Positions 1 to 9,039 of a stretch of DNA of 64,000 nt are shown here, in pieces; the stretch's first letter is position 1, and each line of letters begins with the position of its first letter. Below the pieces are notes generated by a model. That model made no database searches. It was not told where the DNA came from and saw only the letters and a program-made list of their open reading frames with translations. The DNA comes from Agrobacterium sp. AGB01 (GTDB lineage Bacteria > Pseudomonadota > Alphaproteobacteria > Rhizobiales > Rhizobiaceae), in assembly GCF_014851585.1 (NCBI RefSeq), contig NZ_JACVAB010000002.1, positions 992,001-1,056,000 of the forward strand, in the 5' to 3' direction. Position numbers and translations under genes: made by a program.

Positions 1-1
1 C

Positions 2-646
2 GGGGAAATGCCACGCGAAACGCAGAACAAGATCCTGCGCGTGCTGATCGATCAGCAGTTTGAACGTGTGGGTGGCGGCAAGCGGGTGAAGGTGGATATC
101 CGCATCATCTCGTCCACAGCCTATAATCTTGAAAGCCTGATTGCCGAGGGCCGTTTCCGCGAAGATCTCTATCACCGACTGGCGGTGGTGCCGGTCAAGG
201 TACCTGCCTTGTCGGAACGCCGTGAGGATATTCCTTATCTGGTCGACATGTTTATTCGCCAGATTTCCGAGCAGGCCGGTATTCGCTCACGCAAGATTGG
301 CGATGACGCCATGGCGGTGCTGCAGAGCCATGACTGGCCGGGCAATATTCGCCAGCTGCGCAACAATATCGAGCGGTTGATGATCCTGGCGCGTCCTGAA
401 GGTGGTGATCCGACGATTACTGCCGACATGCTGCCGTCCGATATTGGCGACATGCTGCCGAAGATTTCCGCGCAGGGTGATCAGCACATCATGACCCTGC
501 CGCTGCGTGAAGCGCGTGAAATGTTCGAGCGGGATTATCTGGTGGCGCAGATCAACCGGTTCGGTGGCAATATTTCCCGCACGGCGGAATTTGTCGGAAT
601 GGAGCGTTCCGCACTGCATCGCAAATTGAAATCACTCGGCGTATAA
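2..646 (+). CDS. ntrX: Nitrogen regulation response regulator NtrX (5' truncated)
   Basis: C-terminal part of a sigma-54-dependent response regulator; the reading frame is open to the window edge, so the receiver domain and the Walker A part of the AAA+ domain lie outside. Visible are the end of the AAA+ domain (the VDIRIISST and GRFREDLYHRL segments, then the WPGNIRQLRN sensor II region) and a C-terminal Fis-type helix-turn-helix (GNISRTAEFVGMERSALHRKL). Placement directly before trkA and hfq is the usual position of ntrX in Rhizobiales, which separates it from the paralogue NtrC. In the family it is phosphorylated by NtrY and controls nitrogen and redox-related genes. Confidence 0.93.
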   Translation, partial: GEMPRETQNKILRVLIDQQFERVGGGKRVKVDIRIISSTAYNLESLIAEGRFREDLYHRLAVVPVKVPALSERREDIPYLVDMFIRQISEQAGIRSRKIGDDAMAVLQSHDWPGNIRQLRNNIERLMILARPEGGDPTITADMLPSDIGDMLPKISAQGDQHIMTLPLREAREMFERDYLVAQINRFGGNISRTAEFVGMERSALHRKLKSLGV

Positions 647-698
647 GCATCGGGAAGGCACGCAATCTGCGTGTCGATTCGGCGGGTGAAGAGGTATC

Positions 699-2075
699 AT
701 GAAGGTCATCATTTGTGGTGCGGGGCAGGTGGGCTACGGCATTGCCGAGCAGCTGTCGCGGGAAGACAATGAAGTCTCCGTCATTGATACATCCGCCGCA
801 CTGATTACTGCCATCACCGAGACGCTCGACGTGCGTGGTTATGTCGGGCATGGCGCGCATCCTGACATGCTGGCCAAGGCCGGTGCCGATCAGGCCGACA
901 TGATCATCGCCGTGACGCTGCACGACGAAATCAACATCGTTGCCTGTGAGGTCGCGCATGCACTGTTCAGCGTGCCGACCAAGATTGCCCGTATCCGTGA
1001 CCAGAGCTATCTGCAGCCGGAATATGCCGACCTGTTCAGCCGCGAAAACATGTCGATCGACGTGACGATTTCGCCGGAGGTTGAGGTCGGTAAAATGGTG
1101 TTGCGGCGCATCGCCTTTCCCGGCGCCAATGACGTTGTGCGTTTTGCCGACGACAATATCTCCATGCTGGCAATCGAGTGCATGGAAGACTGCCCTGTCA
1201 TCAACACGCCGCTGCACCAGCTGAGCAGCCTGTTTCCGGATCTGATTGCCACTGTGACTGGTATCTATCGTAACGGCCTGCTGATCGTGCCACGCTCGTC
1301 CGATCAGTTGCGCACCGGTGACTTGGCCTATGTGATCTGTCAGCGCCAGCATGCCCGCCGCACGCTTGGCCTGTTCGGCCATGACGAGCAGGAAGCGCGG
1401 CGCATCATCATTGCCGGTGCCGGCAATATCGGCCATTACGTGGCCAGCAAGATCGAGGAATTGCAGCCCAATACCAGGGTCAAGATCATCGAATTTGATC
1501 GTGAGAAAGCAGTCACTGCGTCCGACCTGTTGTCCAAGACTATTGTTCTCAATGGTTCTGTGGTCGACCAGAAGATATTGCTGCAGGCAGATATTCAGGA
1601 TGCGGACCTGATCGTAACCCTGACCAACAATGACCAGACGAATATTCTTGGTGCGGTCATGGCAAAGCAGCTTGGCTGCAAGTCAAACCTCGTGTTGCTC
1701 AACAGCACGTCTTTCCATGATGTGACGAAATCACTTGGCATTGATGCCTTCATCAATCCGCGTGCCGTGACCATTTCGCGTGTGTTGCAGCATGTGCGCA
1801 AGGGGCGCATTCGCTCGGTCTATTCGGTGCAGAAGGGCTCTGGCGAGGTCATTGAGGCCGAAGCACTGGAGACCTCACCATTGGTCGGGCGCATGCTGCG
1901 TGACCTCGATTTGCCTGATGGCATCCGTATTGGCGCCATCTACCGTGAAGGCAAGGTGCTGCGTCCAGATGGCTCGATGAAAATCAAGGCCCGGGACCGG
2001 GTTGTGCTATTTGCCGCCGCAGATGCGGTGCGTGATGTGGAACAATTGTTCCGGGTGTCGATACAGTATTTTTAG
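699..2075 (+). CDS. trkA: Trk potassium uptake regulatory subunit TrkA
   Basis: Peripheral NAD(H)-binding subunit that gates the TrkH/TrkG potassium channel from the cytoplasmic side. At 458 residues it has the full family length, with two tandem RCK units. The first Rossmann motif GAGQVGYG lies near residues 7-14 and the second, GAGNIGHY, near residue 239; each is followed by a TrkA-C segment. The ATG is preceded by GAAGAGG at a good distance. It begins 52 bp after ntrX on the same strand, so co-transcription is likely. No trkH gene is visible in this window. Confidence 0.95.
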   Translation: MKVIICGAGQVGYGIAEQLSREDNEVSVIDTSAALITAITETLDVRGYVGHGAHPDMLAKAGADQADMIIAVTLHDEINIVACEVAHALFSVPTKIARIRDQSYLQPEYADLFSRENMSIDVTISPEVEVGKMVLRRIAFPGANDVVRFADDNISMLAIECMEDCPVINTPLHQLSSLFPDLIATVTGIYRNGLLIVPRSSDQLRTGDLAYVICQRQHARRTLGLFGHDEQEARRIIIAGAGNIGHYVASKIEELQPNTRVKIIEFDREKAVTASDLLSKTIVLNGSVVDQKILLQADIQDADLIVTLTNNDQTNILGAVMAKQLGCKSNLVLLNSTSFHDVTKSLGIDAFINPRAVTISRVLQHVRKGRIRSVYSVQKGSGEVIEAEALETSPLVGRMLRDLDLPDGIRIGAIYREGKVLRPDGSMKIKARDRVVLFAAADAVRDVEQLFRVSIQYF

Positions 2076-2273
2076 GCTGGTTTTTCTTTGCTGAATCGGT
2101 GCATCATATGTTGCTGGCGAACCATTCCGTACGCTTTCGACATTGCGCAAAATTGCGCGATTTGGTACCAGAGTCGCGGACGAGGGTTATGAGGGGTTGA
2201 ACCTACTCAACCAGCGGTTATTGATTGATTATTTTCCGGTGTTTTTACCGGCAAGAAAGAAAGAAGCGGCGCC

Positions 2274-2516
2274 ATGGCGGAACGTTCTCAGAATTTGCAA
2301 GATCTCTTCCTTAATACCGTTCGCAAACAAAAGATTTCGCTGACGATTTTCCTTATCAATGGTGTGAAGCTGACGGGTGTTGTCACGTCGTTTGACAATT
2401 TCTGCGTTCTTCTTCGTCGTGATGGCCATTCGCAGCTTGTTTACAAGCACGCGATTTCGACCATCATGCCCGGTCAGCCGATGCAGATGTTTGAAACCGA
2501 AGAGGGTGCTGCCTAA
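2274..2516 (+). CDS. hfq: RNA chaperone Hfq
   Basis: An 80-residue Sm-like protein that forms a hexameric ring and pairs small RNAs with mRNAs. The N-terminal helix ([11 protein letters not shown]), the Sm1 stretch with the [12 protein letters not shown] strand and FDNF, and the Sm2 motif YKHAISTI are all present. The tail after the core is short, as is usual in alphaproteobacteria. AAGAAAGAAG lies just upstream of the ATG. About 200 bp separate it from trkA, which leaves room for its own promoter; hflX follows downstream as in most proteobacteria. Confidence 0.97.
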   Translation: MAERSQNLQDLFLNTVRKQKISLTIFLINGVKLTGVVTSFDNFCVLLRRDGHSQLVYKHAISTIMPGQPMQMFETEEGAA

Positions 2517-2561
2517 ATATAGGCTGACCTCGCGGTTAGAGCGTTAAAAACATAGCGATCC

Positions 2562-2615
2562 AAAAGGGCAAGGGAACGTTTAGGCGTGTTTCCCGTTTGC
2601 CCTTTAGGCGTTTTC
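2562..2615 (+). terminator. Hairpin between hfq and hflX, possible attenuator
   Basis: AAAGGGC (2563-2569) pairs with GCCCTTT (2599-2605), with an inner GGGAAC/GTTTCCC stem, followed after five bases by TTTTCT. The T-run is weak and offset, so this may be partial termination or an mRNA-stabilising 3' end for hfq rather than a full terminator. Confidence 0.45.
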
Positions 2616-2675
2616 TAGACAGGATATAAGACCATTTCGACACGCGACACATCAAGTGAATCCATTATTCCCGAA

Positions 2676-4028
2676 TTGGAAAAGCATCGGGACGATATGC
2701 GCGCGGTGGTGCTGGTGCCGGTTCTCAAGCAGGGACGTGAGTCAAAAGACCCTTCGATAATTGTCGCTCCAGTGCGCTCCAGTGATGCAAAGCTGGAAGA
2801 GGCAAAGGGTCTGGCGCTCGCCATTGATCTTGAAGTTGTTGCCGGTCTGGTCGTCTCCGTGAACCAGCCGCGCCCGGCCACTCTGTTTGGCACTGGCAAG
2901 ATCGAAGAAATCAACCACCTGCTGAATGAGCATGATGCCGGCCTGGTTATCGTCGACCATCCTCTGACACCGGTGCAACAGCGCAATCTTGAAAAACACT
3001 GGAATGCCAAGGTCATTGACCGTACCGGCCTCATTCTGGAAATCTTTGGACGTCGTGCATCCACCAAGGAAGGCACGCTGCAGGTTGATCTTGCCCACCT
3101 GAACTACCAGAAGGGCCGTCTGGTCCGCAGCTGGACCCACTTGGAGCGTCAGCGCGGTGGTGCCGGTTTCATGGGTGGTCCAGGTGAAACTCAGATCGAA
3201 GCCGACCGTCGTCTGTTGCAGGATCGTATCGTCAAGCTGGAACGTGAACTGGAACAGGTTGTTCGCACGCGCCAGCTGCACCGTTCAAAACGCCGCAAGG
3301 TGCCGCATCCGATCGTCGCGCTAGTGGGCTATACCAATGCTGGCAAGTCAACGCTGTTCAACCGCATTACCGGTGCTGGCGTGCTGGCCGAGGACATGCT
3401 GTTTGCCACGCTTGACCCGACGCTGCGTCGCATGAAGCTGCCGCATGGCCGCACCGTCATTCTCTCCGATACCGTGGGGTTCATTTCCGACCTGCCAACC
3501 CACCTTGTCGCGGCGTTCCGCGCGACGTTGGAAGAGGTGCTGGAAGCCGATCTCATTCTGCATGTGCGTGACATGTCGGACCCCGACAATGCCGCGCAGT
3601 CGGCTGACGTGCTGCGTATTCTCGCCGATCTCGGGATCGATGAGAAGGAAATGTCCGAACGCGTTGTCGAGGTGTGGAACAAGGTCGACAGGCTGGAAAC
3701 CGAGGCCCATGACGCCATCATGCAGCGCGTGCAAGGGCGTGACAACATCAAGGCCGTATCGGCTGTGACGGGTGAGGGTGTTGATGCCCTGATGGACGAG
3801 ATTTCGGTGCGTCTGTCCGGCGTGTTGACCGAAACGACGGTTGTCCTGCCGGTCGACAAGCTTCATCTGCTGTCGTGGGTTTATGACAATGCAATTGTCG
3901 ATGAGCGTGAGGACCGTGAAGATGGTTCCGTCGCGCTTGATGTGCGCATGTCGGAAGCGCAGACCGCGCAGCTGGAACGCAAGCTTGGCAAGATAGCGAT
4001 AAGCGAGCCTGAGGACTGGGAGCGGTAA
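2676..4028 (+). CDS. hflX: Ribosome-associated GTPase HflX
   Basis: GTPase that binds the 50S ribosomal subunit and rescues stalled or heat-damaged ribosomes. The N-terminal HflX domain with its glycine-rich linker (GGAGFMGGPGETQIE) precedes the G domain: G1 GYTNAGKST near residue 219, G3 DTVGF, G4 NKVD. The start is uncertain. The frame is open from 2619, has a TTG at 2676 and an ATG at 2697, and the protein-like sequence seems to continue upstream of the TTG. CGGGA lies just before the ATG at 2697, so that start is a good alternative. It follows hfq, the common arrangement. Confidence 0.93.
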   Translation: MEKHRDDMRAVVLVPVLKQGRESKDPSIIVAPVRSSDAKLEEAKGLALAIDLEVVAGLVVSVNQPRPATLFGTGKIEEINHLLNEHDAGLVIVDHPLTPVQQRNLEKHWNAKVIDRTGLILEIFGRRASTKEGTLQVDLAHLNYQKGRLVRSWTHLERQRGGAGFMGGPGETQIEADRRLLQDRIVKLERELEQVVRTRQLHRSKRRKVPHPIVALVGYTNAGKSTLFNRITGAGVLAEDMLFATLDPTLRRMKLPHGRTVILSDTVGFISDLPTHLVAAFRATLEEVLEADLILHVRDMSDPDNAAQSADVLRILADLGIDEKEMSERVVEVWNKVDRLETEAHDAIMQRVQGRDNIKAVSAVTGEGVDALMDEISVRLSGVLTETTVVLPVDKLHLLSWVYDNAIVDEREDREDGSVALDVRMSEAQTAQLERKLGKIAISEPEDWER

Positions 4029-4327
4029 TCACCGCTTCCAACACACATTCACATGAATAAACTTGCAAACAGGCTTAATGAAGTGTCTGCGACCGGTGGC
4101 GTGATCGCTATGCAAGTAGTTTTATCTTAAAACAAACAGTTAGCGCTCAGTTTTGATATATCAGAACCGCTGTCGGGGTATATTTTCGCCTCCAGGGTGT
4201 GTGGCTGATATTGTCAAACCCCGGTTGTTTTTTCTATTTTTTTACTTTTTTGCGCAACGAGGTTTTATCGGTTGTGGTTTGGGAGGGCCTTTCTGATAAT
4301 AGGCATACTGTACCGATGAGTTTTTGA
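4029..4327. other. Intergenic region hflX to diguanylate cyclase
   Basis: About 300 bp of AT-richer sequence, including T-rich runs around 4225-4255. It probably holds the promoter of the downstream cyclase gene. I see no coding frame, RNA structure or clear operator. Confidence 0.4.
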
Positions 4328-5521
4328 ATGACTGAACCTCTTGATACGCAAACCGTCCTGCTGCTGCACCAGATGTCGTTTTTTGTCGGTGCGCTGTGTT
4401 TCCTTTACGTGCGCTCACGCTCGTCTGGCAATATTGGTCTCGGTCTTCTGTCGATCGGTTTTTTCCTCAGCGCCCTTGCTTCAACCTTTGTGATTTTTGG
4501 ACGCAAGACGCCCGAGCAGATCTACTTGTGGTCGGTGGTGGCGTTTATGGCGGGTGCGATTGGTTATGCAGTCTTCGTCGTGGGCGTGTGCCGCGTCAGC
4601 AGCCAACGCAAAAGCAACCGGCAGTGGCTGGTCATGATGGTTCCCATCATAGGTACAGGTTTTCTGGTTGGTGCCGCTTGGTATATGGTCGCCGAATTGC
4701 GGGCGAGCCTTTTTAATGCACTGGCCGCGATGTTGTTGTTGATTGCCGCATTTTGCGTGTACCGCGACCGCATGCTGGAGAAATTGCCAGTGCGCGTGGT
4801 GCTGAGCCTTGCGCTTGCAACCTCCGCCATGCTGCGGATAATGGCCATTGTCGGGTATCAGTTTCCAACGGTTGCAATCATTGCGCCGACCAACGCGTTT
4901 TTCCTGTCGATTGTCTGCCACTTTGCCATTGCGGTTTTTGTGATGGCGTTGGTCAAGGAACGGGCCGAGGCAGACTTGCTGCGCCTTGCCAACATTGATG
5001 CGCTGACCGGCATTTCCAACCGTCGTTCGTTTTTTGAAAGCCTGCCGGATACGCTGCGGGTGGGTGATGCCATCGTCATGGCCGATATTGATCACTTCAA
5101 GAAGATCAACGACACGCATGGCCACTTGGCTGGCGACGAGGTACTGGCGCGGGTGGCGCAGGAACTGTCGGCCATGCTGCGCCCCAATGATGTGATTGCC
5201 CGGTTCGGCGGAGAGGAATTTGTCATTTTCCTGCGTGCTTCCGGCAAGGACAATCCTGCCATCCTGGCCGAGAAGATACGCACCTGCGTCAGCGCCATCA
5301 TTCACACAACTGAAGACAAGAAAATATCGGCCACTCTCAGCATGGGCATTGCTGTGTGCGAGGAAAAGGTGAACTTTGCCAAGCTGCTGTTGAAAAAGGC
5401 CGATATCGCCCTTTATGCGGCCAAGGGTGCCGGGCGTAACCGCCTGACGGTGTTCCGTTCGCAAGACCTTGAGCCGGTTGAGGCTGGATCGGCTGACGCC
5501 ATACGCACAGCAATCTCCTGA
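4328..5521 (+). CDS. Membrane diguanylate cyclase (GGDEF)
   Basis: Predicted to make cyclic di-GMP from two GTP. Residues about 10-205 form six or seven hydrophobic segments, an integral membrane sensor of no named family. The GGDEF domain follows at roughly 215-380. The signature reads GGEEF at 294-298, an active variant, and an RxxD (RPND) five residues before it is an intact allosteric I-site, so product inhibition is expected. There is no EAL domain. The gene stands alone, convergent with mazG. The signal sensed by the membrane part cannot be read from sequence. Confidence 0.92.
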   Translation: MTEPLDTQTVLLLHQMSFFVGALCFLYVRSRSSGNIGLGLLSIGFFLSALASTFVIFGRKTPEQIYLWSVVAFMAGAIGYAVFVVGVCRVSSQRKSNRQWLVMMVPIIGTGFLVGAAWYMVAELRASLFNALAAMLLLIAAFCVYRDRMLEKLPVRVVLSLALATSAMLRIMAIVGYQFPTVAIIAPTNAFFLSIVCHFAIAVFVMALVKERAEADLLRLANIDALTGISNRRSFFESLPDTLRVGDAIVMADIDHFKKINDTHGHLAGDEVLARVAQELSAMLRPNDVIARFGGEEFVIFLRASGKDNPAILAEKIRTCVSAIIHTTEDKKISATLSMGIAVCEEKVNFAKLLLKKADIALYAAKGAGRNRLTVFRSQDLEPVEAGSADAIRTAIS

Positions 5522-5529
5522 TATGGCAC

Positions 5530-5553
5530 CTATGGCCCGTCACCGGGCCATAG
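5530..5553. terminator. Perfect hairpin between convergent genes
   Basis: CTATGGCCCG pairs perfectly with CGGGCCATAG around a 4-base loop. It lies in the 48-bp gap between the convergent cyclase and mazG genes. No T-run follows on either strand, so it is likely a 3'-end stabilising or bidirectional transcript-end structure. Confidence 0.5.
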
Positions 5554-5569
5554 CGGTAGATACACGCAA

Positions 5570-6403
5570 TCAGTCCAGTTGCCGCTCGATAGCCTTGGCC
5601 GCCTGCCACAGCGCTTCCATGCGTTCGAGGCCTGCGTCTTCAAGGCGCTCATTATTTGATTCAAGGCTTTGTTCTATGTGGTTGAAACGGCGACGGAACT
5701 TTGTGTTCGTTCCTCTCAGTGCCGTCTCAGGATCCGCGCTGACATGGCGTCCGATATTGACCAGTGCAAAAATCAGATCGCCGAGTTCGTCAGCCACTTT
5801 TTCCGGTTTGCCAGATGCCAGCGCCTCGCGCAGTTCTGCCACTTCCTCCTCGATCTTGTCGAGGATCGGTTCCGGCTTGGACCAGTCGAAACCGACCCGT
5901 GCAGCCTGTTCCTGCAGTTTCAGTGCCTCGGTCAATGCCGGCTGGCTGCGGTGAACATTGCCCAGGAAACCGGCCTTGAAATCCTCGGTGATACCACGCT
6001 TGGCGCGGCGCTCCGCACGCTCGCGTTTTTCGCCAGCCTTGATGGTATCCCATTGCAGTTTTACCGTTTCAGGCGTGTCCGCGTCGGACACGGCAAAGAC
6101 ATGCGGGTGCCGGCGGATCATTTTTGAGGTGACGGCATGAACCACGTCACCAAAGGAAAACTCGCCCATTTCCTCGGCGATGCGGGAATGGAATACCACC
6201 TGTAGCAGAAGGTCACCGAGTTCTTCGCAAAGATCATCCGTGTCCTTGCGTTCGATAGCGTCTGCGACCTCATAGGCTTCTTCGATCGTGTAAGGTTTGA
6301 TCGTTTCAAAGGTTTGCACGATATCCCACGGGCAACCGGTTTCCGGCTGACGTAACGCCTCCATGATCTCGATGAGGCGGGAGATGTCCTTCGAGGCTTC
6401 CAT
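5570..6403 (-). CDS. mazG: Nucleoside triphosphate pyrophosphohydrolase MazG
   Basis: Hydrolyses (d)NTPs to monophosphates and pyrophosphate, clearing aberrant nucleotides. The 277 residues cover two MazG domains: the first with GCPWDIVQTFETI and the metal-binding EEAYEVADAI, then CEELGDLLLQVVFHS; the second with EEEVAELREAL and DELGDLIFALVN. This is the two-domain length typical of proteobacterial MazG. It is convergent with the cyclase gene and sits 31 bp beyond the deaminase gene on the same strand, so the two nucleotide-handling genes are probably co-transcribed. Confidence 0.95.
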   Translation of the reverse strand: MEASKDISRLIEIMEALRQPETGCPWDIVQTFETIKPYTIEEAYEVADAIERKDTDDLCEELGDLLLQVVFHSRIAEEMGEFSFGDVVHAVTSKMIRRHPHVFAVSDADTPETVKLQWDTIKAGEKRERAERRAKRGITEDFKAGFLGNVHRSQPALTEALKLQEQAARVGFDWSKPEPILDKIEEEVAELREALASGKPEKVADELGDLIFALVNIGRHVSADPETALRGTNTKFRRRFNHIEQSLESNNERLEDAGLERMEALWQAAKAIERQLD

Positions 6404-6434
6404 GCTGCTGCTTTCGGCTATGTCCGTTACGGGG

Positions 6435-7022
6435 TCAGTTAAGGGGAATGTCGTTGTCAGTTTTGGAGGATTGGTAGGTGTCGGAAAGGCTGTTGTAAAT
6501 CGCCTTGATGCGATCTGTCTGCGCTTTCAGCTGCGCGCGTGCCGGTTCGGCCTCGCTGTCCACAAGGTCGGCAATGAAATAGGAATTCCAGAAGGCGTTG
6601 TTGCGGCGATATCCGCCGGGTTCGAGGCCAAATACCTCCTTCAGGATCTTCAGGTCATGCGGAATGGCGAAGGCATCGCGTGAATCCTCATGGCTGAAGA
6701 ACGAATAGAAATTATCAAACCCCGCCCAGGTGATGGCCGACATACACATGGTGCAGGGCTCGTGGGTAGAGAGGAAAATCAGGTCCTTGGTGTTGAGCTT
6801 TTCACCCATCTCGTAGAAGCGTTTCAAGGTGTGAACCTCACCGTGCCACAGCGGGTTTTCAAGCTCGTTATTGGTCTCGGCAATCACCAGCGACAGGTCG
6901 GATTTTCGCAGGATGGCGGCGCCAAAAACCTTGTTTCCGGTCGCGACACCTTTTGTCGTCAGCGGTAATATGTCATGCTCGATAACATCGAGAAGGCGGG
7001 ACGCAAGCGTTGTGGTTTTCAC
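6435..7022 (-). CDS. Zinc-dependent nucleoside/cytidine-type deaminase
   Basis: Member of the cytidine deaminase-like fold. It has the zinc and proton-shuttle motif HGEVHTL (usual form HxE) and the second motif EPCTMCMSAI with the two zinc cysteines. At 195 residues it is longer than TadA or guanine deaminase, and its substrate is not evident. The start chosen is GTG at 7022, because GAGG lies 8-9 bases upstream; an open extension to 7070 lacks such a site. Likely in an operon with mazG, which suggests a role in handling nucleotides or bases. Confidence 0.8.
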   Translation of the reverse strand: MKTTTLASRLLDVIEHDILPLTTKGVATGNKVFGAAILRKSDLSLVIAETNNELENPLWHGEVHTLKRFYEMGEKLNTKDLIFLSTHEPCTMCMSAITWAGFDNFYSFFSHEDSRDAFAIPHDLKILKEVFGLEPGGYRRNNAFWNSYFIADLVDSEAEPARAQLKAQTDRIKAIYNSLSDTYQSSKTDNDIPLN

Positions 7023-7251
7023 GGTTTCATTCCTCGAAATTTGTCCCCAACCATATTCGCGTTTTGCCAAAAATGTGAAGCAAAAACATCGGTTTTTCGA
7101 TGGATTTAGGGCTTTTTAGGCGGATGTTTTAGGGAGGGTTGGTTAGTTATCCTCAAAAGCCACCAATCGCAGAAAAGAAAAATCCAGCTAGTGGGTTAGG
7201 CGGAATTTCTGTTTCTTCAAGTATTTGGCCGGATCAGCGATACTTTGAGAC

Positions 7252-8724
7252 ATGTATCAGGACAGTGCCTCCCCATATGCCAGTGACCGGCTTTCGACCT
7301 TTCCCGCCTTCTTCAAGGTGGAGGGCAAGTGCGTTGCCGTGTTTGGCAATGGCGATGAGGCTTTTGCCAAGGTCCGCCTGCTGTTGAACACCAATGCCGG
7401 TATCATAGCCTATGCCGATCATCCGGAAGCAGATTATGCCGGTTTTCTGCATCAGCATGAAGGCCGTGGTGTGCGGCATGTGGCGCAGGCTTTTGTCCCT
7501 GATGTGCTTGCTGGTGCATCGCTGGTTTTTGCCGCCACCGGTGACGGTGCGCAGGACCGCGCCATCGTCGATGCCGCCCGTGCAGCCCGCATTCCGGCCA
7601 ATGCTGTCGACCAGCCTGAGTATTGCGATTTCTTCACACCTGCACTGGTGTCGCGTGCGCCGGTTGCCATTGCCATCGGCACGGAAGGTGCAGGCCCGGT
7701 TCTGGCGCAAATGATCCGTGCCCGCATTGACCAGATGCTGTCGCCATCGCTTGGTGCTTTGGCGCGTTTGGCCGTCGAATATCGTGACGCGGCTGAAAAG
7801 CTGGTGCCGAAGGGTGCCTTGCGTCGCAGCTTCTGGCGTCAGTTCTTTTCCGGTGCTGTTGCCGACGCGGTTGCCATCAATGATGGCGCTTCGGCGCGCT
7901 CCGAGGCCAACAGGCTGCTGAATACGGCTGGCAACAACAAGGGGTATGTCTGGCTGGTGGGTGCCGGTCCAGGTGCGGAAGACCTCTTGACGCTGCGTGC
8001 CCAGCGCGTGCTTATGGAAGCCGATGTGATTGTTTACGACGCGCTTGTTCCGCAGGCCGTTGTCGATATGGGCAGGCGCGATGCCGAGCGTCTGTCGGTT
8101 GGCAAGCGCAAGGGCTGCCACAGCAAGTCGCAGGACGAGATCAACAAGCTGCTGGTGCAGTTGGGGCTGGAGGGCAAACGTGTCGTGCGCCTGAAATCCG
8201 GCGATCCCCTGGTCTATGGCCGTGCGGCCGAAGAAATGGCGGCTCTTCGTGAAGCCGGTATTTCCTACCAGATCGTTCCAGGTATTACTTCTGCCTTTGC
8301 TGCTGCTGCCGATTTCGAACTGCCGCTGACACTGCGTGGCGTTGCCTCTTCGCTGATCTTTACCACCGGCCATGATCTGACCGGCGATATTCTGCCCGAC
8401 TGGGCAAGTCTTGCCGTGTCAGGTGCGACGGTTGCCGTTTACATGGGCCGCACGGTTGCGGCCTCCGTGGCGACCCGCCTGATGAATGCCGGGCTGGCTG
8501 CGGAAACCACCGTGGCGGTGATTGAAAATGCAAGCCGAAGCGATAAACGCCTGTTGCACGGCACGTTGAACGATTTGCCCGACCTCGAATTCCGGGATGA
8601 ACTGACAGGTCCTGTCATGGTTATCATCGGGGAAGCGGTTGCTGGCGCGAATTTTGAGAGATCCGAGGCTCTGGCCCTGTCTGGCCGGGTCGCGGATCGC
8701 AAGAAGGAGTATGAAAATGGCTGA
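7252..8724 (+). CDS. cysG: Siroheme synthase CysG
   Basis: Multifunctional enzyme making siroheme for sulfite reductase. The N-terminal part is precorrin-2 dehydrogenase/ferrochelatase, with Rossmann motif FGNGDEAFAK and the conserved Asp in NAVDQPE. The C-terminal part, from about residue 233, is uroporphyrinogen-III C-methyltransferase, with VGAGPGAEDLLTL and LKSGDPLVYGR. Length of 490 residues is slightly above the E. coli enzyme. It opens the sulfite-reduction operon and its last 8 bases overlap the next gene. The ribosome site before the ATG is weak. Confidence 0.95.
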   Translation: MYQDSASPYASDRLSTFPAFFKVEGKCVAVFGNGDEAFAKVRLLLNTNAGIIAYADHPEADYAGFLHQHEGRGVRHVAQAFVPDVLAGASLVFAATGDGAQDRAIVDAARAARIPANAVDQPEYCDFFTPALVSRAPVAIAIGTEGAGPVLAQMIRARIDQMLSPSLGALARLAVEYRDAAEKLVPKGALRRSFWRQFFSGAVADAVAINDGASARSEANRLLNTAGNNKGYVWLVGAGPGAEDLLTLRAQRVLMEADVIVYDALVPQAVVDMGRRDAERLSVGKRKGCHSKSQDEINKLLVQLGLEGKRVVRLKSGDPLVYGRAAEEMAALREAGISYQIVPGITSAFAAAADFELPLTLRGVASSLIFTTGHDLTGDILPDWASLAVSGATVAVYMGRTVAASVATRLMNAGLAAETTVAVIENASRSDKRLLHGTLNDLPDLEFRDELTGPVMVIIGEAVAGANFERSEALALSGRVADRKKEYENG

Positions 8725-9031
8725 CAAGGTTCTGACTGCGAACCGGCTGGGCGATGGCATTGCCGTGTGGCTTGATGCCAATGGCACATGGACGGAAGAC
8801 CTGCAGGCGGCCTTTGTTGCCCGCCACGCCGAAGCGGTTGCTTCACTGGAAGAGGTTGGCAAACGCGACTTTTCCGCAAACCGTGTGGTTGACGTCAATC
8901 TGGTTGATGTCGCCGAACAGGATGGCCGTCTTTGGCCGACGCGTTTGAGAGAGCGCATTCGTGCCGCTGGCCCGACCATTCATTACGCAGCGGGCTTCAC
9001 GCCTGCCGATTCCGCCTTTATTGCAGTCTGA
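8717..9031 (+). CDS. DUF2849 protein of the sulfite-reduction operon
   Basis: A 104-residue protein of the DUF2849 family, which occurs almost only between cysG and cysI in alphaproteobacteria; its biochemical role is not established. The start is set at the second ATG (8717) of ATGAAAATG because AAGGAG ends 7 bases before it and only one base before the first. The gene overlaps the end of cysG by 8 bp, implying translational coupling. It is soluble, with no signal or cysteine motif. By context it may help sulfite reductase assembly or electron delivery; this is inference. Confidence 0.85.
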   Translation: MADKVLTANRLGDGIAVWLDANGTWTEDLQAAFVARHAEAVASLEEVGKRDFSANRVVDVNLVDVAEQDGRLWPTRLRERIRAAGPTIHYAAGFTPADSAFIAV

Positions 9032-9039
9032 GGAATAAC

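Noticed and set aside
7252..8000. Suspected loss of the dehydrogenase site in the CysG N-terminal domain.
   Set aside because: The glycine-rich loop and the catalytic Asp (NAVDQPE) are present; the differences are within family variation.
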